Shown here: positions 24,176 through 39,564 of the stretch, piece after piece | Numbering within the stretch: position 1 is the first letter of the stretch | How the letters are laid out: each line of letters begins with the position of its first letter | Source: Microbacterium trichothecenolyticum | GTDB lineage: Bacteria; Actinomycetota; Actinomycetes; Actinomycetales; Microbacteriaceae | Length of the DNA stretch: 64,000 nt | Assembly: GCF_000956465.1 (NCBI RefSeq) | Contig: NZ_JYJA01000025.1 | Location: 1-64,000 of the forward strand | Reading direction: 5' to 3' | Program-made: the position numbers and the translations under genes | Notes under the pieces: generated by a model | Seen by the model: the letters and a program-made list of their open reading frames with translations, nothing else | What the model was told of the DNA's origin: nothing | Database searches by the model: none

Positions 24176-26595
24176 TCCGCGAGCCGTTCCTCGAGGGCTG
24201 GACCGCGGGACCGAAGCTCGGCGCCTTCGAGGCGCCCACGCCGGAGTCCGCCCCCCGACCTGTGCGACTGCCGCACGATGCTGTGCGCGACCTGCAGCGC
24301 TCGGCCGACAGCGATCAGGGCGTGCACACCGGCTACGTCCCCGGCGGTGTCTTCGAGTACGCGAAGACGTTCGATGTTCCCGACGACTGGCGTGACAAGA
24401 CCGTGCGGCTGGAGTTCGAGGGCGTCTACCGCGATGCCGTGGTGTTCGTCAACGGCGACGCGGTGGTGCACGAGCCGAACGGCTACAACGCCTTCGAGGC
24501 CGTGCTCGACCCGTACCTGCGGCACGGCGAGCCCAACCGCGTGACGGTGGAGGCCCGTGCGCACCGCGACAGCCGGTGGTATTCCGGTGCGGGCATCTAT
24601 CGTCCGGTACACCTCGTGGTCGCCGATCCCGTGCACATCCCGCTCGACGGAACCCGCATCACGACACCGGACGTCGACGCTGACCGCGCCGTCGTGCAGA
24701 TCGCGACGACGGTGCGCAACACCACGCGCCACACCCGCACTCTGCGTCTCACCTGGACCGTGGAAACGCCCGATGGCTCCGACGTCGCGACGGGAACGGC
24801 GCCGGTGACGGTCCTTCCCCACTCCGGCGCCGTGGCGCGCGTGCGCCTCGCGGTCGAGACGCCGTCGCTGTGGAGCGTCGACGCGCCCGCGCTCTACCGC
24901 GTGCGAACCGCCCTCGCCGGCGAGGACGGCGATGTGATCGACACGGATGCCGCGGCCTTCGGCATCCGTCGCCTGCAGGTCGATGCGGCCCGAGGCCTCC
25001 GTATCAACGGCGAGACCGTGAAGCTTCGCGGCGCGTGCGTGCACCACGACAGCGGACCACTCGGCGCCGCGACGTTCGCCGCGGCCGAGGACCGGCGGGT
25101 GCGCCTGCTGAAGGCCGCGGGCTTCAACGCGCTCCGGAGCTCGCACAACCCGATGAGTCGAGCCATGCTGAACGCGTGCGACCGGTACGGCGTGCTCGTG
25201 ATGGACGAGCTCACCGATACCTGGACCCGCTCGAAGGTCGCGTTCGACGCCGCTGCCAGCTTCCCCGGCCGGTGGCGCCACGACGTCGAGGCACTCGTCG
25301 CCAAGGACGTCAACCACCCCAGCGTCATCATGTACTCCATCGGGAATGAGATCCTCGAGCTCGCGACGCCGGCGGGCTCCGCCTGGAGCCGGCGCCTGGC
25401 CGAGGCCATTCGCGAGGCCGACGACACGCGGTTCGTCACGAACGGGATCAACGGGATCATCGCGAACCTGGACAAGATGGGCCGCCCCGAGGACTCCGGC
25501 GAGACCGGAGCGGCCGATCCGAACACGATGATGGCGACGATGGGCGACGTGATGGCGCGCGCCAACGCGTCGGAGCTCGTCACCGCGTCGACCGAGGAAT
25601 CCGCATCGGTGCTCGACGTCGTCGGTTTCAACTACGCCGAGTCGCGGTACGAGCTCGACCGTGAGCTGTTCCCGAACCGCGTGATCGTGGGATCCGAGAC
25701 CTTTCCGTCGCGCATCGAGAAGATGTGGGAGCTCGTCGAGCGGCTCGACCACGTCGTCGGCGACTTCACGTGGACCGGCTGGGACTACCTCGGCGAGGCC
25801 GGCATCGGGCGGGTCGACTACACCGACGAGCCGGGCTACGCGCCGACCGGTACCGCGGGCCCTTACCCGCACCTGCTCGCCGGCTGCGGCGACATCGACA
25901 TCACGGGGTTCCGTCGCCCGGTCTCGTACTACCGCGAGATCGTGTTCGGACTGCGCACAGACCCCTACCTCGCGGTGCATCCGCCCCGGCACCACGGCCG
26001 GCCCACCGCGACGACGCCGTGGTCGTGGGACGACTCGGTGTCGTCGTGGACGTGGGGTGCCGAACCCGGCGCGCCGGTCACGGTCGACGTGTACGCGCCC
26101 GCCGACGAGGTCGAGCTGCAGCTCGACGGCGTCTCGCTCGGGGTCACCGCGGTCGGTGCGGACAAGGCCTTCCGCGCGCGGTTCGAGACCGAGTACCGCC
26201 CCGGTGAACTGGTTGCGATCGCCCGCAGCGGCGGAGTCGAGGTGGGGCGCTCGGCGCTGCGCACGGCCGGCGACGTCGGGCTCGCGGCATCCGTCGAGGA
26301 GGCCGAGATCTCCGCAGACGGTCTCGGGTTCGTCGCGATCTCGCTGGCTGACGCGGATGGCGTCGTCGCGGTCGACGCCGACCGGCTCGTGACGGTGAGG
26401 GTCGACGGCGACGCCGAGCTCGTCGGGCTCGGCACCGGCCGCATCCGCACCGAGGAGTCCTTCGCGGGCCCTTCGGTCACGACGTACAACGGGCGCGCCC
26501 TCGCCATCGTCCGGCCCACCGGCCCGGGATCGGCAACGGTGACGGTGACGACCGACGGCCTGGCCGCAGCATCCGTCTCGCTCACCGTCTCCTGA
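24172..26595 (+). CDS. Glycoside hydrolase family 2 beta-galactosidase
   Basis: 807-residue GH2 enzyme. Order: sugar-binding jelly roll (about 1-165, with WYSGAGIYRPVHL), Ig-like domain (about 170-275), TIM barrel (about 276-570), then C-terminal beta domains with a DUF4982-like region (TWGAEPGAPVTVDVYAPADEVELQLDG) and a final Ig-like module. The acid/base is Glu393 in YSIGNEI and the nucleophile Glu509 in VGSETFPS. HNPMSRAMLNACDRYGVLVMDE is the family signature region. Acts in the cytoplasm; beta-galactosidase or beta-glucuronidase-like specificities both occur in GH2. Translationally coupled to tetR by ATGA and ended by a bidirectional terminator. Confidence 0.92.
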   Translation: MIREPFLEGWTAGPKLGAFEAPTPESAPRPVRLPHDAVRDLQRSADSDQGVHTGYVPGGVFEYAKTFDVPDDWRDKTVRLEFEGVYRDAVVFVNGDAVVHEPNGYNAFEAVLDPYLRHGEPNRVTVEARAHRDSRWYSGAGIYRPVHLVVADPVHIPLDGTRITTPDVDADRAVVQIATTVRNTTRHTRTLRLTWTVETPDGSDVATGTAPVTVLPHSGAVARVRLAVETPSLWSVDAPALYRVRTALAGEDGDVIDTDAAAFGIRRLQVDAARGLRINGETVKLRGACVHHDSGPLGAATFAAAEDRRVRLLKAAGFNALRSSHNPMSRAMLNACDRYGVLVMDELTDTWTRSKVAFDAAASFPGRWRHDVEALVAKDVNHPSVIMYSIGNEILELATPAGSAWSRRLAEAIREADDTRFVTNGINGIIANLDKMGRPEDSGETGAADPNTMMATMGDVMARANASELVTASTEESASVLDVVGFNYAESRYELDRELFPNRVIVGSETFPSRIEKMWELVERLDHVVGDFTWTGWDYLGEAGIGRVDYTDEPGYAPTGTAGPYPHLLAGCGDIDITGFRRPVSYYREIVFGLRTDPYLAVHPPRHHGRPTATTPWSWDDSVSSWTWGAEPGAPVTVDVYAPADEVELQLDGVSLGVTAVGADKAFRARFETEYRPGELVAIARSGGVEVGRSALRTAGDVGLAASVEEAEISADGLGFVAISLADADGVVAVDADRLVTVRVDGDAELVGLGTGRIRTEESFAGPSVTTYNGRALAIVRPTGPGSATVTVTTDGLAAASVSLTVS

Positions 26596-26614
26596 CGCCC
26601 GGCCCGCGGGAAAC

Positions 26615-26667
26615 GCGAAGGGGAGATCTCGGCACACATGACATGTGCGAGGATCTCCCCTTTTCGC
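26615..26667. terminator. Bidirectional hairpin terminator
   Basis: Long stem: arms CGCGAAGGGGAGATC and GATCTCCCCTTTTCGCG with an inner CACA/TGTG pairing. T-run CCCCTTTT on the plus strand and an A-rich mirror on the minus. It lies between the convergent GH2 and MFS genes and serves both. Confidence 0.8.
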
Positions 26668-26686
26668 GATCCCGGCCGGAGATCCG

Positions 26687-28048
26687 TCAGCTCGCGCGGG
26701 CGCGGGCGCGGAGCTTGTCCTCCTCGTCGCTCGGAAGCACGCGGATGGGCGTGGTGCCGGCGACCTCGTCGCTGAACTCCTCGGGTGCGACGATCGTGAG
26801 CGGGCGCGTCTCGTCGAGCGTGAGGCGGAACCGCTTCTGCTCGTGACGGTGGAGGCGTCCCGACCACAGCAGCCAGGTGGCGCCGATCGCGAAGGCGACG
26901 AAGGCGGCGACAGCGCCCACGAGGATCGCCATGCGCGGGCCGTACTCGGCTGCGACCCATCCCACGATCGGCGCGCCGATGGGTGTGCCGCCCATGAGGA
27001 TCGCCATGTACAGGGCGAGCACGCGACCGCGCAGCACCGGGTCGGTGGTGGTCTGCACGTAGCCGTTCGCCGTCGTCATCATCGTGACGACCGAGAATCC
27101 GGTGAACATGAGGGTGACGGCGTAGAGCCAGTACGTCGGCATGAACGCCGAGACGACGGCGGCGATGCCGAACATCGCGGTGCCGATGATGAGGACCCGC
27201 AGCCGCGCGCGGTCCCGGCGGGCCGCCAGGAGGGCACCCGCGACCGAGCCGATCGCGAGGATCGAGCTGAGCAGGCCGAACCCGTCGGCCTCCTTGCCGA
27301 ACTCGACCGCCATCGTGGACGCGAGGATGGGGAAGTTCATGCCGAACGCGCCGATGAGGAACACCATCGCGCAGGTGACGATGAGGTCGGGGCGGCCGGC
27401 GACATAGCGGAACCCGTCGGCGAGGCGCGAGGACTGCGGCGCCTTCACGCGCGGCACGAGTTCGTGGGTGCGGATCAGCATGAGCGCTGCGAGCATCGCG
27501 AGGAAGGTCACCGCGTTCGCGACGAACACCCAGCCGGTGCCGATCGCGACGATCACGATGCCCGCGACCGCGGGCCCGATCATGCGGGCGCCGTTGAACG
27601 ACGCGGCATTGAGTGCGACAGCATTCGAGGCGTTCTCGCGGGCCACGAGATCGGACACGAAGGCCTGGCGCGCCGGGTTGTCGAACGCGGCGACGACGCC
27701 CAGTGCGAGCGCGAACCCGTACATGATCGGCAGGGTCATCGCGCCGGCGAAGATGAGCACGCCGATCGCGACGCCGAGCAGGAGCAGCAGGCTCTGAGTG
27801 ATGAGGAGCAGCTTGCGCCGGTCGAAGCGGTCGGCGACGAGGCCGGTCACGCCGACGAGAAGCAGCGGCGGAGCGAACTGCAGCGCCATCGTGACGCCCA
27901 TCGCGGCGGCGTCGTTGTCGGTCAGTTCGGTGAGGACCACCCAGCTGATCGCGGTGGACTGCATCCACGCGCCGATGTTCGACACCAGCGCGCCGATGAA
28001 CCACACGCGGTAGTTGAAGGCGGAGAAGGACCGGAACATGGCGCTCAT
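26687..28048 (-). CDS. MFS exporter, EntS/MFS_3-like
   Basis: 453-residue major facilitator with about 12 membrane helices, starting MSAMFRSFSAFNYRVWFIGALVSNIGAWMQSTAISWVV, as in the EntS/MefA-type drug and siderophore exporters. The cytoplasmic motif VTGLVADRFDRRKLLL after TM2 is typical. The C-terminus adds about 40 charged cytoplasmic residues. It overlaps the marR stop by ATGA, so it is the regulated partner of that repressor, a common MarR-efflux arrangement. Substrate unknown; a toxic phenolic or antibiotic is plausible. Confidence 0.88.
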   Translation of the reverse strand: MSAMFRSFSAFNYRVWFIGALVSNIGAWMQSTAISWVVLTELTDNDAAAMGVTMALQFAPPLLLVGVTGLVADRFDRRKLLLITQSLLLLLGVAIGVLIFAGAMTLPIMYGFALALGVVAAFDNPARQAFVSDLVARENASNAVALNAASFNGARMIGPAVAGIVIVAIGTGWVFVANAVTFLAMLAALMLIRTHELVPRVKAPQSSRLADGFRYVAGRPDLIVTCAMVFLIGAFGMNFPILASTMAVEFGKEADGFGLLSSILAIGSVAGALLAARRDRARLRVLIIGTAMFGIAAVVSAFMPTYWLYAVTLMFTGFSVVTMMTTANGYVQTTTDPVLRGRVLALYMAILMGGTPIGAPIVGWVAAEYGPRMAILVGAVAAFVAFAIGATWLLWSGRLHRHEQKRFRLTLDETRPLTIVAPEEFSDEVAGTTPIRVLPSDEEDKLRARARAS

Positions 28049-28518
28049 CGGGCCACCATCCGCTCCATGATCTCGGCCGCAGCGGCGAGCGTCTCGCGCT
28101 CGGCCGGCGTGAGCTCGGCGAGAGAGGACTCGACCCACGCGTCGCGGCGACGGGCGGTCTCTTCGACGACCGCCACGCCCTCGGGCGTGAGCGAGATGAC
28201 GACCTTGCGGCCGTCGCGCTCGTCGGCACCGCGCACGATGTAGCCCGAGTCCTGCAGGCAGTTGACGGTGCGGTTCATCGACGGGGCCGAGACGCGCTCG
28301 CGCTCGGCGAGCTCGCCGAGGGTGTGGGGGCCGTGCACCTTGAGGGCGGCGAGCACCGCGAACTGCCCGTCGCTCATCGAGTCGACGGCGCGCTGCGTGC
28401 GCATGCGCCGAGCGAGACGGAACGTCGCGATGCGAAGCTGCGAGGCCGCGGGGGAGAGGTCTGCGGGGTTCCCGGCGTCGGGGCCGGGATCGGTTTCTGA
28501 AGTCTCGTTGCTGCTCAT
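28045..28518 (-). CDS. MarR-family transcriptional regulator
   Basis: 157-residue regulator (or 162 from the ATG at 28533). The winged HTH spans about 55-120: QFAVLAALKVHGPHTLGELAERERVSAPSMNRTVNCLQDSGYIVRGADERDGRKVVISLTPEG, with the wing carrying DERDGR. Neither start has a clear ribosome-binding site. 28518 is preferred because an inverted repeat covers 28527-28552. It is the first gene of the marR-MFS transcript and probably represses both. Ligand unknown. Confidence 0.88.
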   Translation of the reverse strand: MSSNETSETDPGPDAGNPADLSPAASQLRIATFRLARRMRTQRAVDSMSDGQFAVLAALKVHGPHTLGELAERERVSAPSMNRTVNCLQDSGYIVRGADERDGRKVVISLTPEGVAVVEETARRRDAWVESSLAELTPAERETLAAAAEIMERMVAR

Positions 28519-28526
28519 CCGATTAG

Positions 28527-28552
28527 TTAGCATAGCTCATTAGTCTTGCTAA
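28527..28552. promoter_or_regulatory. Inverted repeat upstream of marR
   Basis: TTAGCA (28527-28532) and TGCTAA (28547-28552) are exact inverted arms in an AT-rich stretch. MarR proteins usually bind such short spaced inverted repeats over their own promoter. It sits in the gap between divergent marR and the alpha/beta hydrolase gene, so it may affect both. Confidence 0.5.
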
Positions 28553-28629
28553 AGAAAGTTTGCACGGGACGGATGCCGCGAGCCGGGGCAACGCCGGGGC
28601 GTGGGAAGCGTCCCCCTAGACTTCTCGGC

Positions 28630-29481
28630 ATGCCCGAGTTCATCGATGCGCACGACATCACGATCTACTACGACGTCCATCCGGCGCAGGTGGAGCCGCG
28701 GGCGATCGTGCAGTTGCTGCACGGCGTCGGCGAGCATGCCGGACGGTACGGCGAGCTGATCGCCGCTCTCACCGGGGCCGGGTACATCGTCTACGCCGCC
28801 GATCACCGAGGCCACGGCCGCACGGGGATGACGCAGCACGGCGGTGACGTCTCCCGCCTCGGCCACCTGGGTCCCGGCGGCCTGCGGGGGGCTCTGGCCA
28901 CGATGTGGCAGTTCACTCAGCAGATCCGCGCCGAGAACCCGGGGCTGCCGCTGGTGCTGCTGGGTCACTCGGGCGGCTCGGTGCTCGCCCAGATGCTCGT
29001 GAACGAGCACCCCGATGCGTACGACGAACTCGTGCTCACCGGCACGGCGCTGCGCATGCCGGGGTCGATCCATACCAGCGGCCTCAACAAGCCCTGGAAC
29101 GGTCCAGGCGCCATGGGCACCGAGTGGCTGTCGAGCGACCTGTCGGTGGGGCGGGCGTTCCTCGACGATCCGCTCACCACCAGCGAGGATCCGATCAAGC
29201 TCATCGGCGTGATCGACTCCCTGCGCATGTACGGCAGGCCACGCAAGAACCTCGGCGTCGACATCCCCACCCTCCTCATGATCGGCCGCGACGACACCGT
29301 AGGCGGCCCGCGCAGCGTCCACCGGCTGGCCGATGCGTACCGCACACGCTCGGGCTTCACCGATGTGACGACGCTCGTGTACCCCGGGGCCCGCCACGAG
29401 ATCTTCAACGAGGTCATGCAGGCCGAGGTCCGCGCCGACCTGCTCGCCTGGCTCGACAAGCACATCGCGGACCGCGCCTGA
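28630..29481 (+). CDS. Alpha/beta hydrolase, monoacylglycerol-lipase-like
   Basis: 283-residue serine hydrolase of the monoacylglycerol lipase/lysophospholipase type (Hydrolase_4). LLHGVGEHAGRYGELIAAL near 27-45 is the family hallmark, AADHRGHGRT follows, and the nucleophile is Ser in GHSGGS (about 117-122; the usual motif is GHSMGG). The acid is in IGRDDTVGG and the base His in GARHEIFNE. Start at 28630 matches the conserved N-terminus. No signal peptide. Probably cleaves medium-chain esters; it shows no clear functional link to its neighbours. Confidence 0.87.
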   Translation: MPEFIDAHDITIYYDVHPAQVEPRAIVQLLHGVGEHAGRYGELIAALTGAGYIVYAADHRGHGRTGMTQHGGDVSRLGHLGPGGLRGALATMWQFTQQIRAENPGLPLVLLGHSGGSVLAQMLVNEHPDAYDELVLTGTALRMPGSIHTSGLNKPWNGPGAMGTEWLSSDLSVGRAFLDDPLTTSEDPIKLIGVIDSLRMYGRPRKNLGVDIPTLLMIGRDDTVGGPRSVHRLADAYRTRSGFTDVTTLVYPGARHEIFNEVMQAEVRADLLAWLDKHIADRA

Positions 29482-29539
29482 GCGCGGAGGCGCCCGACCG
29501 TTCGGCGCCCGTGCTCGCCGCGCGAATAGGCTGAAGCCC

Positions 29540-30589
29540 ATGCACGGCGAATACAAGGTGCCCGGCGGGAAGCTCGTGGTGGTCGACCTCGAGGAGCGCG
29601 ACGGCCGCATCGCGGACTTCCACCTCGCGGGGGACTTCTTCCTGGAACCCGACGATGCGCTCGCCGACATCGACGCCGCCGTGAACGGGCTCCCGATCGA
29701 GGCGGATGTCGCGGCCATCGCCGCCGCCGTGCGCTCGGCTCTGCCCGACGGGGCCCAGCTTCTCGGCTTCACGCCCGAGGCGGTCGGCACGGCGGTCCGC
29801 CGCGCGCTCGTGACCGCGCCGGGCTGGCGCGACTTCGACTGGGAGATCGTGCACGAGAAGCCGGTATCACCCCGCATGAACCTCGCCCTCGACGAAGTGC
29901 TCACCGGCCGGGTCGGCGACGGCCGCCGGCGTCCCACGCTGCGCATCTGGGAGTGGGACGAGAATGCCGTGGTCATCGGCTCGTTCCAGTCGCTCCGCAA
30001 CGAGGTCGACCCCGACGGGGCTGCCGCGCACGGATACGACGTCGTCCGCCGCATCTCCGGTGGCGGCGCCATGCTCATGGGGGCCAACTCGATCGTCACC
30101 TACTCGCTGTACGTGCCGGCATCCCTCGTCGCCGGCCTCACCTTCGCGGACTCGTACGCGTTCCTCGACGACTGGGTGCTGCAGGCGCTGCGGTCTCTCG
30201 GCATCGAGGCCACCTATCAGCCGCTCAACGACATCGCCTCGCCGCAGGGCAAGATCGGCGGCGCCGCGCAGAAGCGCCTCGCCAACGGCGGCGTGCTGCA
30301 TCACGCGACCCTGAGTTACGACATGGACGGCGAGGTCATGACCGAGGTGCTCCGCATCGGTCGCGAGAAGCTCAGCGACAAGGGCACGACGTCGGCGGCC
30401 AAGCGCGTCGACCCCCTGCGCCGCCAGACAGGGCTGCCGCGCGAGGCCATCATCGCCAAGCTCGAGGAGACGTTCGCGAACCTCTACGGCGCGGTCCCCG
30501 GGCACATCACGGACGACGAGTACGCCGAGGCCGAGGCGCTCGTGGCGTCGAAGTTCGCCACCGACGCGTGGCTGCGCCGGGTTCCGTGA
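29540..30589 (+). CDS. Lipoate-protein ligase with N-terminal accessory domain
   Basis: 349 residues. Residues about 1-95 (GEYKVPGGKLVVVDLEERDGRIADFHLAGDFFLEP) match the small lipoate-ligase accessory domain that in E. coli LplA is C-terminal. The catalytic domain follows (about 100-349) with VRRISGGGAMLMG, the counterpart of RRxSGGGAVYHD, and the lysine region KIGGAAQKRLANGGVLHHATL. It should attach lipoate or octanoate to E2/H proteins in the cytoplasm. Domain order is permuted relative to LplA. The GTGA overlap with the downstream methyltransferase gene indicates coupling but no shared pathway. Confidence 0.87.
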   Translation: MHGEYKVPGGKLVVVDLEERDGRIADFHLAGDFFLEPDDALADIDAAVNGLPIEADVAAIAAAVRSALPDGAQLLGFTPEAVGTAVRRALVTAPGWRDFDWEIVHEKPVSPRMNLALDEVLTGRVGDGRRRPTLRIWEWDENAVVIGSFQSLRNEVDPDGAAAHGYDVVRRISGGGAMLMGANSIVTYSLYVPASLVAGLTFADSYAFLDDWVLQALRSLGIEATYQPLNDIASPQGKIGGAAQKRLANGGVLHHATLSYDMDGEVMTEVLRIGREKLSDKGTTSAAKRVDPLRRQTGLPREAIIAKLEETFANLYGAVPGHITDDEYAEAEALVASKFATDAWLRRVP

Positions 30590-31644
30590 GCGAGCCGCCG
30601 CCTGCGTCGGCTCCGGGCGTCGCGCCTGCGCCGACGGCTGACCCCGCCGCACCGGTTCCCGCGCCCGCCGCGGGGTCGGTCGAGATCCATCACGGCGACA
30701 ACCTCGAGGTGATCCGGCGCCTGCCCGACGCATCGTTCACGCTGATCTACCTCGACCCTCCGTTCAACACCGGCCGGCCGCAGGAGCGCTCGATCGAGAC
30801 CGCGAGGTCGCGGCATCCGTCGCCCTCCGTCGCCGAGTCTTCGCCGAAACCCCGCTCGCCCGCCGAAACCCCTGCGGCAACCGACGGTTTCGACGCAGAA
30901 CCGAGGTCTCAGCGCGGTGCGGCGGCGAGTACGCCGTCGGGAGTCGTGCGGCGCGGGTTCCACGGGCGCGAGTACGAGCGCATCCGTGGAGACCTGCGGG
31001 CGTACGACGACACCTTCGACGACTACTGGGGCTTCCTCGAGCCGCGACTGCTCGAGGCGTGGCGGCTGCTCGCCGACGACGGCACGCTGTACCTCCACCT
31101 CGACTACCGCGAGGCGCACTATGCAAAGGTGCTGATGGACGCGCTCGTGGGGCGCGAGCGCTTCCTCAACGAGCTCATCTGGGCCTACGACTACGGCGCG
31201 AAGACCCGCAAGCGCTGGCCGACGAAGCACGACACGATCCTGGTGTACGTCAAGGATCCGAAGGCGTACTGGTTCGACTCGGACGCCGTCGACCGCGAGC
31301 CCTACATGGCCCCCGGCCTCGTCACGCCCGAGAAGGCGGAGCGCGGAAAGCTCCCCACCGACGTCTGGTGGCACACCATCGTGCCGACCACCGGCCGCGA
31401 GAAGACCGGGTATCCCACGCAGAAGCCCGAGGGGATCCTCCGGCGCATCGTGCAGGCCTCGTCGCGCCCGGGCGATCGCGTGCTCGACTTCTTCGCCGGC
31501 AGCGGCACCACCGGGGCGGTCGCCTCGACGCTGGGCCGCGACGCCGTGCTCGTGGACCACAACCCCGCCGCGATCGCGGTGATGCGCGAACGGATGCCGC
31601 ACGCCCGGGTGTTCGGCGTGGTCGGCGAGCAAACGCTTCCCTAG
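30586..31644 (+). CDS. Orphan beta-class DNA methyltransferase (N6-adenine or N4-cytosine)
   Basis: 352 residues from a GTG overlapping the previous stop (GTGA). Motif order is beta-class: the catalytic DPPFNTG (about 55-61) comes first, and the AdoMet motif DFFAGSGTTG lies near residue 305. Between DPPFNTG and YERIRGDL is a stretch of about 60 residues of low complexity, rich in Pro, Ser, Ala and Arg, with no regular structure expected. No restriction endonuclease, specificity subunit or Vsr gene is adjacent, so this is a solitary methyltransferase, possibly regulatory as for CcrM-type enzymes. DPPF fits N6-adenine better than N4-cytosine methylation. Recognition sequence cannot be read from the protein. 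Confidence 0.88.
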   Translation: MSEPPPASAPGVAPAPTADPAAPVPAPAAGSVEIHHGDNLEVIRRLPDASFTLIYLDPPFNTGRPQERSIETARSRHPSPSVAESSPKPRSPAETPAATDGFDAEPRSQRGAAASTPSGVVRRGFHGREYERIRGDLRAYDDTFDDYWGFLEPRLLEAWRLLADDGTLYLHLDYREAHYAKVLMDALVGRERFLNELIWAYDYGAKTRKRWPTKHDTILVYVKDPKAYWFDSDAVDREPYMAPGLVTPEKAERGKLPTDVWWHTIVPTTGREKTGYPTQKPEGILRRIVQASSRPGDRVLDFFAGSGTTGAVASTLGRDAVLVDHNPAAIAVMRERMPHARVFGVVGEQTLP

Positions 31645-31653
31645 GCTGGGGCC

Positions 31654-32640
31654 ATGCGCTTCGGAACCTTCATCCCCCAGGGCTGGCGATTCGATCTCGT
31701 CGGCATCGATCCTTCAGAGCACTGGGAGGTGATGAAAGGACTGGCGCAGCGCGCCGATGCCGGGGCGTGGGAGTCTCTCTGGGTCTACGACCACTTCCAC
31801 ACCACGCCGGTGCCCAGCGAGGAGGCGACGCACGAGGCGTGGACGCTCATGGCGGCCTTCGCGGCATCGACCGACCGCATCCGTCTCGGCCAGATGTGCA
31901 CCTGCATGGGCTACCGCAACCCCGCGTACCTCGCCAAGGTCGCCGCCACCGTCGACGTCGTCTCCGGCGGACGCACCGAGATGGGCATCGGCGGCGGGTG
32001 GTACGAGCACGAGTGGGAGGCATACGGCTACGGATTCCCGCCCGTGCCGGAGCGGCTCCGGATGCTGCGCGAGGGCGTCGACATCATGCAGCAGGCCTGG
32101 ACGACCGGGCGTGCCACGCTCGCCGGTGCCCACTACCAGGTGGACGGCGCGATCGTGCAGCCGCTGCCGCTTCAGGACGGCGGCATCCCCATCTGGGTCG
32201 CCGGCGGCGGCGAGAAGGTCACGCTCAAGATCGCGGCGAAGTACGCGTCGTACACGAACTACGCCGGCTCGCTCGAAGACATCGACCGCAAGAGCGCGAT
32301 CCTCCGGGGCCACTGCGACGCGCTCGGCCGGGACTTCTCCGAGATCACGCGCACGTCGAACTTCAACACGATCGTCGGCGCCACCGAGGCCGACGCGCGC
32401 GATCGGCTCGCAGCCGTCAAGGCGCGCCTGCTGCCGCACGTCGGTCAGGAGCGCGCCGACCACATCGAGCACGACTACCTGACCTCGCCCGCCTTCGGCA
32501 CGCCGGAGCAGGTCGCCGAGCGCCTCGCCGAGCGCGAGCGCCACGGCATCGCCTACGCGATCCACTACTTCCCCGAGGCCGCCTACGACCTCTCGGGCGT
32601 TGAGCTGTTCGAGCGCGAGGTCGTCGCCGCGCTGTCCTGA
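31654..32640 (+). CDS. LLM-class F420-dependent oxidoreductase
   Basis: 328-residue luciferase-like TIM-barrel protein: MRFGTFIPQGWR at the N-terminus, WVYDHFHTTPVP, and the conserved AKVAATVDVVSGGRTEMGIGGGWYEHEWEAYG segment. This actinobacterial subgroup usually uses reduced F420 (or FMN) to reduce or oxidise small molecules. It starts 9 bases after the methyltransferase stop, so the lipoate ligase, methyltransferase and this gene are one probable transcript. Substrate unknown. A hairpin at 32709-32734 lies downstream. Confidence 0.88.
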   Translation: MRFGTFIPQGWRFDLVGIDPSEHWEVMKGLAQRADAGAWESLWVYDHFHTTPVPSEEATHEAWTLMAAFAASTDRIRLGQMCTCMGYRNPAYLAKVAATVDVVSGGRTEMGIGGGWYEHEWEAYGYGFPPVPERLRMLREGVDIMQQAWTTGRATLAGAHYQVDGAIVQPLPLQDGGIPIWVAGGGEKVTLKIAAKYASYTNYAGSLEDIDRKSAILRGHCDALGRDFSEITRTSNFNTIVGATEADARDRLAAVKARLLPHVGQERADHIEHDYLTSPAFGTPEQVAERLAERERHGIAYAIHYFPEAAYDLSGVELFEREVVAALS

Positions 32641-32708
32641 CGCAGTGAAGACTCCGGGCCGGATCGCCGCTGAGACGTGCCGACTGTTCCGCAGACCGGC
32701 GAGCGCCG

Positions 32709-32734
32709 CCCGCACCAGGCGCCCTGCGTGCGGG
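32709..32734. terminator. GC hairpin between convergent LLM and carboxylesterase genes
   Basis: CCCGCAC-CAGG and CCTG-GTGCGGG pair as an 11-bp stem with one bulged C and a three-base loop (32720-32722). It lies about 70 bases past the LLM stop and 50 bases past the carboxylesterase stop on the other strand. No T-run is present; the rest of this 140-base gap shows nothing else. Confidence 0.6.
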
Positions 32735-32780
32735 GCCTCTCGGTGATCCAGCCCGGGCTCTTCCCGAGTTCCCCGCGGTG

Positions 32781-38254
<5,474 letters not shown>

Positions 38255-38293
38255 TCACGAGCGTTCACACGGCGTTCAGCGGGAGCGGAGCCC

Positions 38294-38340
38294 TCGGTCG
38301 TTGAGCGAGCGAGGAACGAGCGAGACGAAGCGCGTCGGGC
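38294..38340 (+). repeat. GGTCGTTGAGCGAGCGA intergenic repeat, copy 1
   Basis: TCGGTCGTTGAGCGAGCG is followed by GAACGAGCGAGACGAAGCG. The same core returns at 41845-41870, 41892-41920 and 45176-45204 and in inverted form at 41987-42000 and 45148-45162. Here it lies between the hydrolase promoter and the galK stop. Confidence 0.7.
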
Positions 38341-38367
38341 CTTCGAGCAAGCCCGGGCGCCAGACCG

Positions 38368-39560
<1,193 letters not shown>

Positions 39561-39564
<4 letters not shown>

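Noticed and set aside
30586..31644. Restriction-modification system
   Set aside because: Only the methyltransferase is present. Neighbours are lipoate ligase and LLM oxidoreductase; no endonuclease or specificity gene was found on either strand.
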